From NCBI GenBank assembly GCA_025751475.1, contig JAOWLD010000001.1, positions 992,001 to 1,056,000 on the forward strand: 64,000 nt of DNA. Direction: 5' to 3'. Below, one piece after another: positions 17,256 through 25,806 of the stretch. Source of the DNA: Rhodobacteraceae bacterium XHP0102 (GTDB taxonomy: Bacteria; Pseudomonadota; Alphaproteobacteria; Rhodobacterales; Rhodobacteraceae). The notes beneath the pieces are model-generated. The model searched no databases and had not been told where the DNA came from. It saw nothing but the letters and a program-made list of their open reading frames with translations. The stretch's first letter is position 1; each line of letters begins with the position of its first letter. Position numbers and translations under genes: made by a program.

Positions 17256-17942
17256 TTAGCCAAGCGCGTAGCCTGCACCCCGCACCGTGCGGATTGGATC
17301 GCCCTCGCCCCCGCTGCGCAAGGCTTTGCGCAAGCGCCCGACATGAACATCCACGGTGCGGCTGTCTACATAAATGTCGCGCCCCCAGACCCGATCGAGA
17401 AGTTGCTCACGGCTCCAGACACGGCCTGGACGTTCCATGAATGCGGTCAAAAGCCGAAACTCGGTCGGGCCAAGATTGATCTGCGCGCTGCCGCGAAATG
17501 CACGATGCGCGCTGGTGTCGAGTTTGATGTCCTCAAACTCCAACGTCTCCCCCACCGAGGATGGTCGCGTGCGGCGCAATTGGCTGCGCGTGCGCGCAAG
17601 AAGCTCGGCCAAGGAATATGGCTTGGTCACATAATCATCCGCACCTGTTTCAAGGCCGCGAATTTTATCCACCTCTTCAGACCGCGCGGACAGCATAATC
17701 ACAGGGATGCGGGCGGTTTGGCTGCCCGTTTTCAATTGGCGACAGACCTCAATCCCCGACACATTCGGCAGCATCCAATCAAGGATGATCAGATCGGGCG
17801 GTGTTTCGCGCGCAATCAATAATGCCTCATCGCCACTATCGGCCGTGAGCACGTCAAAGCCCTCAGCGGCGATATTATAGGCCAAAACCTCGCGCTGCGC
17901 GGGTTCATCTTCGACAACCAAAATGACGGGCGAATGGGACAC
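17256..17942 (-). CDS. phoB: Phosphate regulon response regulator PhoB
   Basis: PhoB activates phosphate-starvation genes after phosphorylation by PhoR. The 228-residue protein has a receiver domain (ILVVEDEP, phosphoacceptor Asp in LIILDWMLPN, YVTKPYS) and an OmpR-type winged helix (LGPTEFRLLTAFMERPGRVWSREQLLDRVWG, YVDSRTVDVHVGRLRKAL, IRTVRGAGYAL). The start is GTG at 17940-17942 with GGAAGG seven bases before it. An upstream TTG would overlap that ribosome site. It is the last gene of phoR-pstSCAB-phoU-phoB, 23 bases after phoU. Its likely binding sites are the Pho boxes upstream of pstS. Confidence 0.96.
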   Translation of the reverse strand: MSHSPVILVVEDEPAQREVLAYNIAAEGFDVLTADSGDEALLIARETPPDLIILDWMLPNVSGIEVCRQLKTGSQTARIPVIMLSARSEEVDKIRGLETGADDYVTKPYSLAELLARTRSQLRRTRPSSVGETLEFEDIKLDTSAHRAFRGSAQINLGPTEFRLLTAFMERPGRVWSREQLLDRVWGRDIYVDSRTVDVHVGRLRKALRSGGEGDPIRTVRGAGYALG

Positions 17943-17965
17943 TGTTTTGCCTTCCACCAATTACG

Positions 17966-18676
17966 TTACTTGCGATCCATATGGGTCATTGGATCCTGTT
18001 TGGGGCGCATATCATCAGGCATGGTGCCTGAAACAAGATACACCACCTGCTCGGCGATGGAGGTCACATGATCCCCCATACGTTCGATGTTTTTTGCCAT
18101 AAAATGCAAATGCATACAGGCCGTAATTGATCTTGGATCTTCCATCATGAAGGTCAGATATTCACGGAACAGGGCCGAATAAATCTGGTCAATTTCCAGA
18201 TCGCGCTCGCGCACATCTTCGGCCATGCCGATATCGCGTTGGATATAGGCATCCAAGACATCCTTGAGCATCAATTCCACTTCGCGCGCCATCCGCCGCA
18301 GGGAGGCCGTTGCCCCATCAATTGGCGGTTGCTCGATCACCGCATGGCTGCGCTTTGCGATGTTTTTGGAATAATCGCCAATCCGCTCCAAATTGGTGGA
18401 GACGCGGAAAACCGACAAAACGGTGCGCAAATCTGACGCGGTTGGCGCGCGCAGCGCCAAGATGCGTGCCGCCTCCTCGTTCACTTGGGTCTCCAATGCG
18501 TCAATGGCGGCATCCCCTTTGCGCACCAGATCGGCCAGTTCTGGATCGCGTGTGTCCAGCGCCAAAACGGATTTGTTGATCGAGTCTTCGACCAAGCCGC
18601 CCATTTTCATGATCATGGCCTGAATACCTTCTAGGTCACGGTCAAAGGCGGAAACGATATGTTCATTCGTATTCAT
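17966..18676 (-). CDS. phoU: Phosphate transport system regulator PhoU
   Basis: PhoU links the Pst transporter to PhoR and represses the regulon when phosphate is ample. The 236-residue all-helical protein has two PhoU repeats with the metal-binding helix motifs: RVSTNLERIGDYSKNIAKR in the first and MHLHFMAKNIERMGDHVTSIAE in the second. The start MNTNEHIVSAFDRDL at 18674-18676 follows pstB closely. The longer in-frame extension lies within pstB and is rejected. Confidence 0.96.
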   Translation of the reverse strand: MNTNEHIVSAFDRDLEGIQAMIMKMGGLVEDSINKSVLALDTRDPELADLVRKGDAAIDALETQVNEEAARILALRAPTASDLRTVLSVFRVSTNLERIGDYSKNIAKRSHAVIEQPPIDGATASLRRMAREVELMLKDVLDAYIQRDIGMAEDVRERDLEIDQIYSALFREYLTFMMEDPRSITACMHLHFMAKNIERMGDHVTSIAEQVVYLVSGTMPDDMRPKQDPMTHMDRK

Positions 18677-18701
18677 AACAGCCCCTTCCAGAGCAAAAGG
18701 A

Positions 18702-19511
18702 TTATCCAATTCGGCCCGTGATGTAGCTTTCTGTGCGTGGATCTTCGGGATTGGTGAAAATCTTTGATGTTTCGTCAAACTCGACCAAATGACCCAAGTG
18801 GAAAAACGCGGTCTTTTGGCTGACACGCGCCGCCTGCTGCATGGAGTGCGTCACAATCACAACCGAGAAATTGCTGCGCAGCTCGTCAATCAATTCCTCG
18901 ACCTGTGCGGTGGCAATCGGGTCCAGCGCCGAGCATGGCTCGTCCATCAAAAGAATTTCGGGGTTGGTCGCAACGGCGCGCCCGATGCACAGACGCTGCT
19001 GCTGACCGCCAGAGAGGCCCGTTCCTGGTGCTTCCAGGCGGTCCTTCACCTCGTCCCATAATGCGGCGCGGCGCAAGCTTTGCTCGACAATCACGTCCAG
19101 ATCGGCCTTTGTGCGGGCCAGCCCGTGAATGCGCGGGCCATAGGCCACATTCTCGTAAATCGATTTTGGGAATGGGTTTGGCTTCTGGAACACCATGCCC
19201 ACTTTCGCGCGCAACTGCACAGGGTCCACGCGGCGGTCATAGATATCTTCGCCATCGATGCGAATGTCACCTTCGATCCGCGCGATGGAAATCGTATCGT
19301 TCATGCGGTTGAGGCACCGCAGAAAGGTCGATTTCCCGCAGCCCGATGGACCAATAAAGGCTGTGACGGTCTTGTCGAGAATATCGACATTCACATCTTT
19401 GATTGCGTGGGTGTCGCCATAATAGACCTGCACATCCCGTGCTGCGATTTTGATGGCGTCTTCGCCAACGATGCGCGTGTCAATTTGCATATTATTCACT
19501 TTCGTCTCCAT
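18702..19511 (-). CDS. pstB: Phosphate ABC transporter ATPase PstB
   Basis: PstB powers high-affinity phosphate import at the cytoplasmic face of the inner membrane. The 269-residue protein has Walker [10 protein letters not shown] (residues 54-62), the Q-loop in [22 protein letters not shown], signature LSGGQQQRL, Walker B ILLMDEP and the H-loop [32 protein letters not shown] near the C terminus is diagnostic of PstB. It starts three bases after the pstA stop. Confidence 0.97.
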   Translation of the reverse strand: METKVNNMQIDTRIVGEDAIKIAARDVQVYYGDTHAIKDVNVDILDKTVTAFIGPSGCGKSTFLRCLNRMNDTISIARIEGDIRIDGEDIYDRRVDPVQLRAKVGMVFQKPNPFPKSIYENVAYGPRIHGLARTKADLDVIVEQSLRRAALWDEVKDRLEAPGTGLSGGQQQRLCIGRAVATNPEILLMDEPCSALDPIATAQVEELIDELRSNFSVVIVTHSMQQAARVSQKTAFFHLGHLVEFDETSKIFTNPEDPRTESYITGRIG

Positions 19512-19514
19512 GAC

Positions 19515-21284
19515 TTACCACCTCCGCTCGAACCTACGGCGCAGGATAATGGCGAGGAAATTCAATAGGAACAGCAGGATCAGCATCACGATGATTGCGG
19601 ATTGTGCCAAACCCTGACGCACGGGTGCATCCTCGTTTTGGGCCAACAGATAAACCACCGTTGGCATAGATTGTGTTTGCTCCAACAGGCCCCCGCTTAA
19701 GGGCGAGGATAGCAGATCCGCGCCTGTAGATACAGAAAGACCAATCAACAGCAATGGCGCGGTTTCACCCAAGGCCTGCGCGATGCCGATAATTGTGCCC
19801 GTCAGGATGCCTGGGGCGGCCAAAGGCAGAATATGGTGGAACATGGCCTGCACTTTCGAGGCCCCTACCCCAAGCGCCGCTTCGCGGATCGAGGGCGGCA
19901 CGGCCTTTAGCGCGGCACGTGTGGCAATCACGATGGTGGGCAGCGTCATCAATGACAACACAAACCCGCCGAGCAATGCCGTGCCACGGATCGAGGTGGT
20001 GATCCCCAAATCAGTCATCGCAAACAGGATCGCAGCCCCCAAAATACCAAACACAATCGAAGGAACAGCCGCCAGATTGGCGATGTTGATTTCGATGAAA
20101 TCGGTGAATTTGTTTTTGGGCGCAAATTCCTCCAGGTAGATGGACGCGGCCACACCAAAGATCAGCGAGAAAACCAAAACCACCAACATCATGTACAGCG
20201 ACCCCATCAAAGCAGGCCCGATACCCGTGATTTCGCCGCTTTGGGAATAGAGGTTGGTGAAGAATTTCCAGTGGAAATGGCGCTGGATAATATCCGCTTC
20301 CACCATTGCATCTGCCATCGCCAAATGCCCCAGATCAAAACCAGGTGGCATATCCGACTTGTCCTGACCTTGCAATTCTCCCGTCAGATACCGCGTAAGC
20401 GAAATCGCGACAGGCACGCCAATCATCTCGCTTTGGCCCACCAGATCGGGGTTTGCGGCGAGATAATCACGGGTGTCGCGGCGGTTGGCGGCAAAGATCA
20501 TGCTGGCCAATGCCGTATCATCAAATTCCGCAGGTGCCCGCATCAAGCCCGCCGCATCCAAAAGCGCGGTTTGCAGCCCCGTGTTGGACAGTTGAACGGC
20601 CACATCGGCCATGGTTTCGGCGGTGAGATTGGCCGCGAACCCGCGCAATTGATCCGCCGCAGCGGCAAAGCCGCCGTCCGACAGCGCAGCAATCGCCGTA
20701 TCTAGGGCCGCTTGCGCAGCCACAAGATCATCACCTTCGAGGCTGGACTGCGCAGCACGCAGCGCGCTGCCGGCTTGGCCAAAGAGGCGGGCGACATCCC
20801 CGCCTTCGAGGGTGCCATTGCGCAATTCGGACAAAACCCCCGCGGCCCCATCCATCAAGCCAACGGCGCCAAGTGTCTCCGATGCACGATCCACATAGCG
20901 TGCGGTCACGGTTGCCATGACATCAATCCCTGCGGCATCAACCGTTTGCTTGAGCGAATTTGCGAAGATCCCGCGCTCAAACCCAGACCGAAGGCTGACG
21001 GCGTTGATCTCCTCTGGCGTGACCGCGCCGCCATCTTCATTCAAGATGGCAGGGTCATAGAACAGCTCAATCTGCGCTTGATATTGCCACAACGCGGGAA
21101 TACCGCGCGAGACGATGGACCACAGCAAAACGCACAGGAAAAACAAAACCACGCTGATCGCGGCCATGCCCAAAATACGCAGGGCCATGCCCTTTTGGTG
21201 GCGTTTTTGAACCTGTTCGGAGCGCGCATAAAGCGAATGCGCCTTGCGCTGTGGCAGGTCGGATGGGTGAGACAGATCAGCCAT
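19515..21284 (-). CDS. pstA: Phosphate ABC transporter permease PstA with large periplasmic insertion
   Basis: This is a 589-residue inner-membrane permease. After a first membrane span (about residues 33-58) comes a long, mostly Ala/Leu/Asp-rich periplasmic segment to about residue 345. The conserved permease core follows: GSLYMMLVVLVFSLIFGVAASIYLEEFAP and the EAA loop REAALGVGASKVQAMFHHILPLAAPGI, ending with GETAPLLL. E. coli PstA is about 296 residues, so the insertion doubles the size. Its ATG shares one base with the pstC stop (TAATG), so translation is coupled. Confidence 0.94.
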   Translation of the reverse strand: MADLSHPSDLPQRKAHSLYARSEQVQKRHQKGMALRILGMAAISVVLFFLCVLLWSIVSRGIPALWQYQAQIELFYDPAILNEDGGAVTPEEINAVSLRSGFERGIFANSLKQTVDAAGIDVMATVTARYVDRASETLGAVGLMDGAAGVLSELRNGTLEGGDVARLFGQAGSALRAAQSSLEGDDLVAAQAALDTAIAALSDGGFAAAADQLRGFAANLTAETMADVAVQLSNTGLQTALLDAAGLMRAPAEFDDTALASMIFAANRRDTRDYLAANPDLVGQSEMIGVPVAISLTRYLTGELQGQDKSDMPPGFDLGHLAMADAMVEADIIQRHFHWKFFTNLYSQSGEITGIGPALMGSLYMMLVVLVFSLIFGVAASIYLEEFAPKNKFTDFIEINIANLAAVPSIVFGILGAAILFAMTDLGITTSIRGTALLGGFVLSLMTLPTIVIATRAALKAVPPSIREAALGVGASKVQAMFHHILPLAAPGILTGTIIGIAQALGETAPLLLIGLSVSTGADLLSSPLSGGLLEQTQSMPTVVYLLAQNEDAPVRQGLAQSAIIVMLILLFLLNFLAIILRRRFERRW

Positions 21285-22852
21285 TAGTCATACTGCTCCC
21301 GATATTTGGCAACGATACGCTGCGCGAGCAAGTTCAATCCAAGTGTGACGAAGAAAAGCGTGAAGGCCAGTGCGAAGACCGCAAGAACATCGATGGAGTC
21401 AAACCCAGACCCCTCGCCCAGCAAGACCGCCACGATCCGTGTGGTCACCGTGACAACCGCGCCAAACGGGTTGGTCTCTAGCCCCGTGACCGATGACAAG
21501 GCACCCGCCGCAAGAACCACGATCATGGTCTCACCAATCGCGCGGGAGGCGGCCAAGACGATTGCGCCCACGATGCCAGGCAGTGCAGCGGGCAAGATCA
21601 CCTTGGTGACGGTTTCCGCAGGCGTTGCCCCAAGCCCAAGGGAGCCATCGCGCATCGCCTGAGGCACGGCGTTGATCACGTCATCCGAGAGCGAGGAGAC
21701 AAAGGGAACCAACATCATCCCCATCACCACGCCTGCCGTGATGACAGACACGGTGTTGGGCATAATGGTGCTGCCGACAACGGCCTGCAAAAATGGGCCG
21801 ACTGTCACAAGCGCGAAGATACCGTAAACAATGGTCGGAATACCCGCCAGAATTTCCAGCGCAGGTTTAACAAAGGCACGAACACGGCTTGGCGCGAATT
21901 CAGACAAGTAGATCGCCGCCGACAACCCCAAGGGCACGGCCACCAAAAGCGCCACGAAGGCGATATAGAGCGTGCCCCAGATCAGCGGCATAAAGCCAAG
22001 CGCGGAAATATAGCTGCCATCGGCGCCTTCGGGCCGCCCTGCCACATCCCCCGCGGGTGCCCATTCCATTCCGAATAAGAAGTTAAAGAGCCCGTATTCT
22101 TTGAAAAAGGCCAAAGTTGGGAATGTGATGGCCGAGAGAATGCCAACAGTGGTCATAACCGCAATGGTCGAGGCGAAAATTAGGAAGGACAGCAACCAGC
22201 GCTCCACTGAAATGCGGGCGCGGAAATCGCGGGTGATCAGCTTCAGACCAATAAGAAACCCTGCAATGGACAGCAAAATCGCGGCAACACGTCCCGTCAG
22301 GGCCACGGCCGCGTCAAAGCTGCGCAGGCGCAAGGCCGCGTCCAGCATATTTTGCGAGATTGAGGCAGCAATGATTTGACCATCCTCGCGCAGACGCGCC
22401 TCAAGCGGGGCGAAATCAACCCGCCAACGCTCAAGATCGGCAAGGGTTGCATTGCCATTGGCAATGTAGCCATCAATCGCGGTTTTCAGACCCTTGATGC
22501 TGGCCACGAACAGATCACGCTGCGCAGCAAGCCGCACCTCGATTTCGGCCTCGGGCAGACCATCGGTCACCGAAGCAGACAACTGCAATTCAGGCGCATT
22601 CGGGTCGATGATCGAATTTGTATAAATGTTCGAGGCAATCCCCGAACCGATTGACCACAAAGCAATCAAAATAATCGCGGGCACGGCCGTGGATAGCGCA
22701 ACGTGCCAGCCATGCTGTTTGGGCAGCGAATGCAGGCCAGATTCGGCACCATTGGCGACCGACAGGGCGCGGGCGCGTCCCAAGACAAAACCCACCGCAG
22801 CCAGAACCGCGATGAAGATCAGGACAATGCTAATGCTTATGGTCAGGGGCAT
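21284..22852 (-). CDS. pstC: Phosphate ABC transporter permease PstC
   Basis: This is a 522-residue permease partner of PstA. It has an extended N-terminal part with two spans and a periplasmic segment (about residues 60-170), then the core with SAAIYLSEFAPSRVRAFVKPALEILAGIPTIVYG and the EAA loop RDGSLGLGATPAETVTKVILPAALPGIVGAI. It is longer than E. coli PstC (319 residues), like many alphaproteobacterial members. It follows pstS after a 107-base gap with two hairpins, which may lower expression of the membrane genes relative to the binding protein. Confidence 0.95.
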   Translation of the reverse strand: MPLTISISIVLIFIAVLAAVGFVLGRARALSVANGAESGLHSLPKQHGWHVALSTAVPAIILIALWSIGSGIASNIYTNSIIDPNAPELQLSASVTDGLPEAEIEVRLAAQRDLFVASIKGLKTAIDGYIANGNATLADLERWRVDFAPLEARLREDGQIIAASISQNMLDAALRLRSFDAAVALTGRVAAILLSIAGFLIGLKLITRDFRARISVERWLLSFLIFASTIAVMTTVGILSAITFPTLAFFKEYGLFNFLFGMEWAPAGDVAGRPEGADGSYISALGFMPLIWGTLYIAFVALLVAVPLGLSAAIYLSEFAPSRVRAFVKPALEILAGIPTIVYGIFALVTVGPFLQAVVGSTIMPNTVSVITAGVVMGMMLVPFVSSLSDDVINAVPQAMRDGSLGLGATPAETVTKVILPAALPGIVGAIVLAASRAIGETMIVVLAAGALSSVTGLETNPFGAVVTVTTRIVAVLLGEGSGFDSIDVLAVFALAFTLFFVTLGLNLLAQRIVAKYREQYD

Positions 22853-22884
22853 GGGCTAATCCGCTCTGCTCTATCGAAATTTTA

Positions 22885-22935
22885 CCTGTACATACAGGGT
22901 TTTGGTGGAGATGGGCGGCCCTTGTGAGGCCGCCC
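22885..22935 (-). other. Two hairpins in the pstS-pstC gap
   Basis: GGGCGGCC / GGCCGCCC (22913-22920 with 22928-22935) is a perfect 8-base stem right after pstS. Next to it is the palindrome CCTGTA-CA-TACAGG (22885-22898). Neither has a long U tract, so they look like stabilising or attenuating elements inside the operon. Confidence 0.5.
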
Positions 22936-22959
22936 AAACCCAATCAGATCAGCCGAGGC

Positions 22960-23979
22960 TTAGAGACCTGCGACCATTGCTTGGGTCGCGGCCAATTCTG
23001 GATCAGGAACCAGGCCGTATTCAGCCAAAGGACCACCAGGGCCTGCGATTTCGTCAGAGATGAAGAACTGAACGTATTCTTTCAGACCAGGGATCACGCC
23101 GATATGCTCTTGCTTCACGTAGAACTGCAGAGGGCGCGATACAGGGTATTCGCCAGATGCGATGGCATCAACGGTTGGCACGATGCCAGACATCGTTGCA
23201 ACCTGAAGACGGTCAGTGTTGTTTTCGTAGAAGGACAGACCGAAAACGCCGATGCCCAAAGGTGTGCTCTCGAGGTTTGCAAGCGTCTGTGTGTAGTCGC
23301 CTTCGATGTCGACCGAACGACCATCTGTGCGAAGGGTCATGCAGGTCTCTTCAACGGTGTCTTCGTCCATACCCATTGCGGCCATGGCTTCGGCTGCGCC
23401 CGTCTCTTCACAACCGGCCAGGATCACGTTCTCGTCAAAAACTTCACGTGTGCCGTGGTTGGTACCTGGGATGAACATGTTGATTTCCTGCGAAGGAAGA
23501 TCGCCGTTCACTTCGGACCAGTTGGTGTTTGGGTTTGCAACCATTGCGCCGTCAACAGGCAGCTCGGCTGCCAACGCGAGGTAGATGTCCGCAGGTGTGA
23601 AAGCAAAAGATGCGCCGTTGATGTCGGACGCGAATACGATGCCGTCATAACCAAAGCGCACTTCGATTGGGGTTACACCATTGCCGGCGCATACTTCTTT
23701 TTCGCTGTCCTTCATCAAGCTCGAGGAGTTGGCGATGTCGATGGTTGCTTCACCAGCGCCTTCGCACAACATACGGCGGCCTGTGGACGAACCGCCACCC
23801 TCAACAACGGGGGTCGCGAAATCGGTTTCTGCACCGAAGGCTTCTGCAACGATGTTTGCATAAGGCAAAACGGTGGATGAGCCAGCGATGCTGACGAAGT
23901 CACGGCTTTGCGCAGCAGCGCCCGTTGCGGACAATGCGGCCATCGCCAAGGCGGAAACGGTCAATTTTGTGAAAGACAT
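22960..23979 (-). CDS. pstS: Phosphate-binding periplasmic protein PstS
   Basis: This is a 339-residue exported protein that captures phosphate for PstCAB. A clear signal peptide (MSFTKLTVSALAMAALSATGAAAQ) precedes the mature part. The mature part has the phosphate-site patterns IAGSSTVLPYANIVAEAF, VVEGGGSSTGRRMLCEG and IANSSSLM, and later NTNWSEVNGDLP and GTNHGTREVF. The start is the ATG at 23977-23979. A longer frame begins within the promoter and was rejected. It is preceded by tandem Pho boxes. Confidence 0.96.
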   Translation of the reverse strand: MSFTKLTVSALAMAALSATGAAAQSRDFVSIAGSSTVLPYANIVAEAFGAETDFATPVVEGGGSSTGRRMLCEGAGEATIDIANSSSLMKDSEKEVCAGNGVTPIEVRFGYDGIVFASDINGASFAFTPADIYLALAAELPVDGAMVANPNTNWSEVNGDLPSQEINMFIPGTNHGTREVFDENVILAGCEETGAAEAMAAMGMDEDTVEETCMTLRTDGRSVDIEGDYTQTLANLESTPLGIGVFGLSFYENNTDRLQVATMSGIVPTVDAIASGEYPVSRPLQFYVKQEHIGVIPGLKEYVQFFISDEIAGPGGPLAEYGLVPDPELAATQAMVAGL

Positions 23980-24070
23980 TCTTCTGTCACTCCAAGTGGT
24001 TTTCTGGGTTGGCAGAACGCGCAAAACCCGCGCTCTCGGATGCCTGCCTAATCGCGCTTCACCAAGCTTT

Positions 24071-24100
24071 TGTGACAGAAAGGTAACAGTTATATGACAA
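24071..24100 (-). promoter_or_regulatory. Tandem Pho boxes upstream of pstS
   Basis: On the minus strand three TGT-type half sites (TGTCAT, TGTTAC, TGTCAC) recur every 11 bases. The first two make one complete PhoB box and the last two a second, overlapping one. They lie about 92-121 bases upstream of the pstS ATG. This matches the 11-base direct-repeat architecture of PhoB sites, and PhoB is encoded in the same operon. Confidence 0.8.
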
Positions 24101-24189
24101 CGCCCAAGTTTTGGCGGAATTTTGTGAAATTAGCGAAACATATCCCCGATATGCGCAGATTTATTGAACGATTCGCCAAAAATGCCGTG

Positions 24190-25245
24190 TCATTCGATGG
24201 GCAGAATCACGGAAAAGCAGCTGCCTTCCCCCAAGGTCGAGGTGATTTTGAGCCGTCCGCGGTGGCGTTGAACGATGTGTTTTACAATCGCAAGCCCAAG
24301 CCCCGTTCCCCCCATTGCGCGACTGCGGTGATTGTCCACCCGATAGAATCGTTCGGTCAGGCGTGGAATATGCAGCGGATCAATTCCTTCCCCCTGATCA
24401 ATCACGTCAATACACAGCAACCGCCCCTTGAGGCTGCCCAATCCTGTCTCCTCGCGCAAGCGCACGGTGACGACCTTCCCCTGCCCGCCATATTTCAGGG
24501 CGTTTTCAATCAGGTTGCGGAACACTTGGGTCAATTGATCGCTGTCACCGCGCAATTCGGTCAGCACCCCGTCAGGGCGTTCGATGACCATTTTACAGCT
24601 GCTTTCCTCGAAAACAGGGCGCAGCGCCGCTTGAACGCGGGAGATGACATGGATCACATCGACCATTTGATCGGGGCGCTGGCGTTGTTGCGATTCCACC
24701 CGCGACAGGGACAGCAAATCTCCAATAAGCCGATTCATCCGCTGCGCCTCGTCTTGCATGATTTGCAAGAACCGCGTCTGCGCGTTCGGGTCTTTTGCCG
24801 CAGGGCCACGCAGCGTTTCAATAAAGCCAAGAATCGCGGTCAAAGGGCTGCGCAGTTCATGGCTGACATTGGCCACAAAATCACGGCGCATTTCCTCCAC
24901 CTCGGTCAGGTGGGTGACATCCTCGAAATGCAGAACAATGCCCAGTTCGGCCTCGGGCAAAGGGGTGATGCGCACAATATACCGTTCGGCCCCTGCGGTG
25001 CTGGTTTGAACGAATTCTGCCTCGCCTGATATGCCGCTTTGCAAGACCTGCTCAATCGCCTGCGCCAGCATGGGTTGCCGAAACAAAGTGACATAAGAAC
25101 GCCCCTGCGCCCATGTGCCAAACATGGCTTCGGCTTCCTCGTTCTGCTCAAGCAGATTACCGCTCGGGCTGAGGCGCACCATTGGGTCTGGCACACAATC
25201 GAACATGGCGCTGAGAATGGCCGCGAAGGTTTGGGGCGTGTGCAT
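24190..25245 (-). CDS. phoR: Phosphate regulon sensor histidine kinase PhoR (no membrane span seen)
   Basis: This is a 351-residue histidine kinase. A PAS-like N-terminal domain (FDCVPDPMVRLSPSGNLLEQNEEAEAMFG) is followed by the H-box FVANVSHELRSPLTAILGFIETL and then N-box NLIENALKYGG. G-box IDVIDQGEGIDP and the GTGLGLAIVKHIVQRH motif come after. PhoR of E. coli has an N-terminal membrane anchor. None is visible here, even in the extended frame to 25308, so this kinase may be soluble or tethered through PhoU/Pst. ATG 25245 was chosen because AAGG lies nine bases before it. ATG 25296 is an alternative. It is divergent from the pseudo-receiver gene. Confidence 0.93.
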   Translation of the reverse strand: MHTPQTFAAILSAMFDCVPDPMVRLSPSGNLLEQNEEAEAMFGTWAQGRSYVTLFRQPMLAQAIEQVLQSGISGEAEFVQTSTAGAERYIVRITPLPEAELGIVLHFEDVTHLTEVEEMRRDFVANVSHELRSPLTAILGFIETLRGPAAKDPNAQTRFLQIMQDEAQRMNRLIGDLLSLSRVESQQRQRPDQMVDVIHVISRVQAALRPVFEESSCKMVIERPDGVLTELRGDSDQLTQVFRNLIENALKYGGQGKVVTVRLREETGLGSLKGRLLCIDVIDQGEGIDPLHIPRLTERFYRVDNHRSRAMGGTGLGLAIVKHIVQRHRGRLKITSTLGEGSCFSVILPIE

Positions 25246-25419
25246 TGTTCTGGGCCTTGTGTTGGTCCAATGGGACGAATCTCTTTCGCCCATCATTTCG
25301 TCAAACAAAGAAAAATGTCGACTGCCCCTTTTTCTTTTGAATTTTCAATCTAATTCATTGCATATGAAACCGTATTGGGGTGACCCGCGGTTGCAAAGGA
25401 CGGCCAAGGGAGGTGCAGA

Positions 25420-25806
25420 TTGTCCAGTGCCTCGAACAACAACAGCGCGCTTAAACGGCTGCGCAAATTGGTCTTGGTGGAGGTTCCCCCCGCCCTCGAA
25501 CGGCGTTTGCCCCGTTTGGTGATCGATGCGGCTGATGATGTGATCGCCGCCAACCTTGACAGCGTGCCACAGATTCTAACCAGTGATCCCCCTGAAATGG
25601 TGGTGTCACCGCTGATTTCTGGGCGGTTTGATGCCATTGAATTGGCAGTCGCGCTGCGCAAGGCGGCGTTTCGGGGCAAATTGGTCGTTGTATGCGACAA
25701 GCTGCCTGATCCTGCGCTCATCCGTCAGGAATTGGAAAACCAAGCCTCGGGTTTTAGCGTCAGCCTTTTGGTTTTGGGGCAACAGGACAAGCCTATCGCG
25801 CTTTAA
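25420..25806 (+). CDS. Hypothetical protein, pseudo-receiver-like
   Basis: This is a 128-residue protein with a TTG start preceded by a strong ribosome site (GGGAGG, eight bases). The strand-helix rhythm resembles a response-regulator receiver: VVSPLISGRFDAIELAVALRKAAFRGKLVVVCDKLPDPALI matches the region after beta3 to beta4-alpha4. The usual phosphoacceptor Asp position is occupied by Ser/Pro (VVSPL), so it would not be phosphorylated in the normal way. It diverges from phoR and overlaps the convergent PLP-enzyme gene by four bases. The function is unknown. The neighbour suggests, but does not prove, a link to phosphate signalling. Confidence 0.65.
   Translation: MSSASNNNSALKRLRKLVLVEVPPALERRLPRLVIDAADDVIAANLDSVPQILTSDPPEMVVSPLISGRFDAIELAVALRKAAFRGKLVVVCDKLPDPALIRQELENQASGFSVSLLVLGQQDKPIAL

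Noticed and set aside
22924-23880. 318-codon plus-strand frame opposite pstS
   Set aside because: The Cys/Arg/His-rich composition mirrors pstS codons. pstS itself is beyond doubt.
24094-25029. 311-codon plus-strand frame opposite phoR
   Set aside because: It is antisense to the kinase domain motifs and composition-biased.
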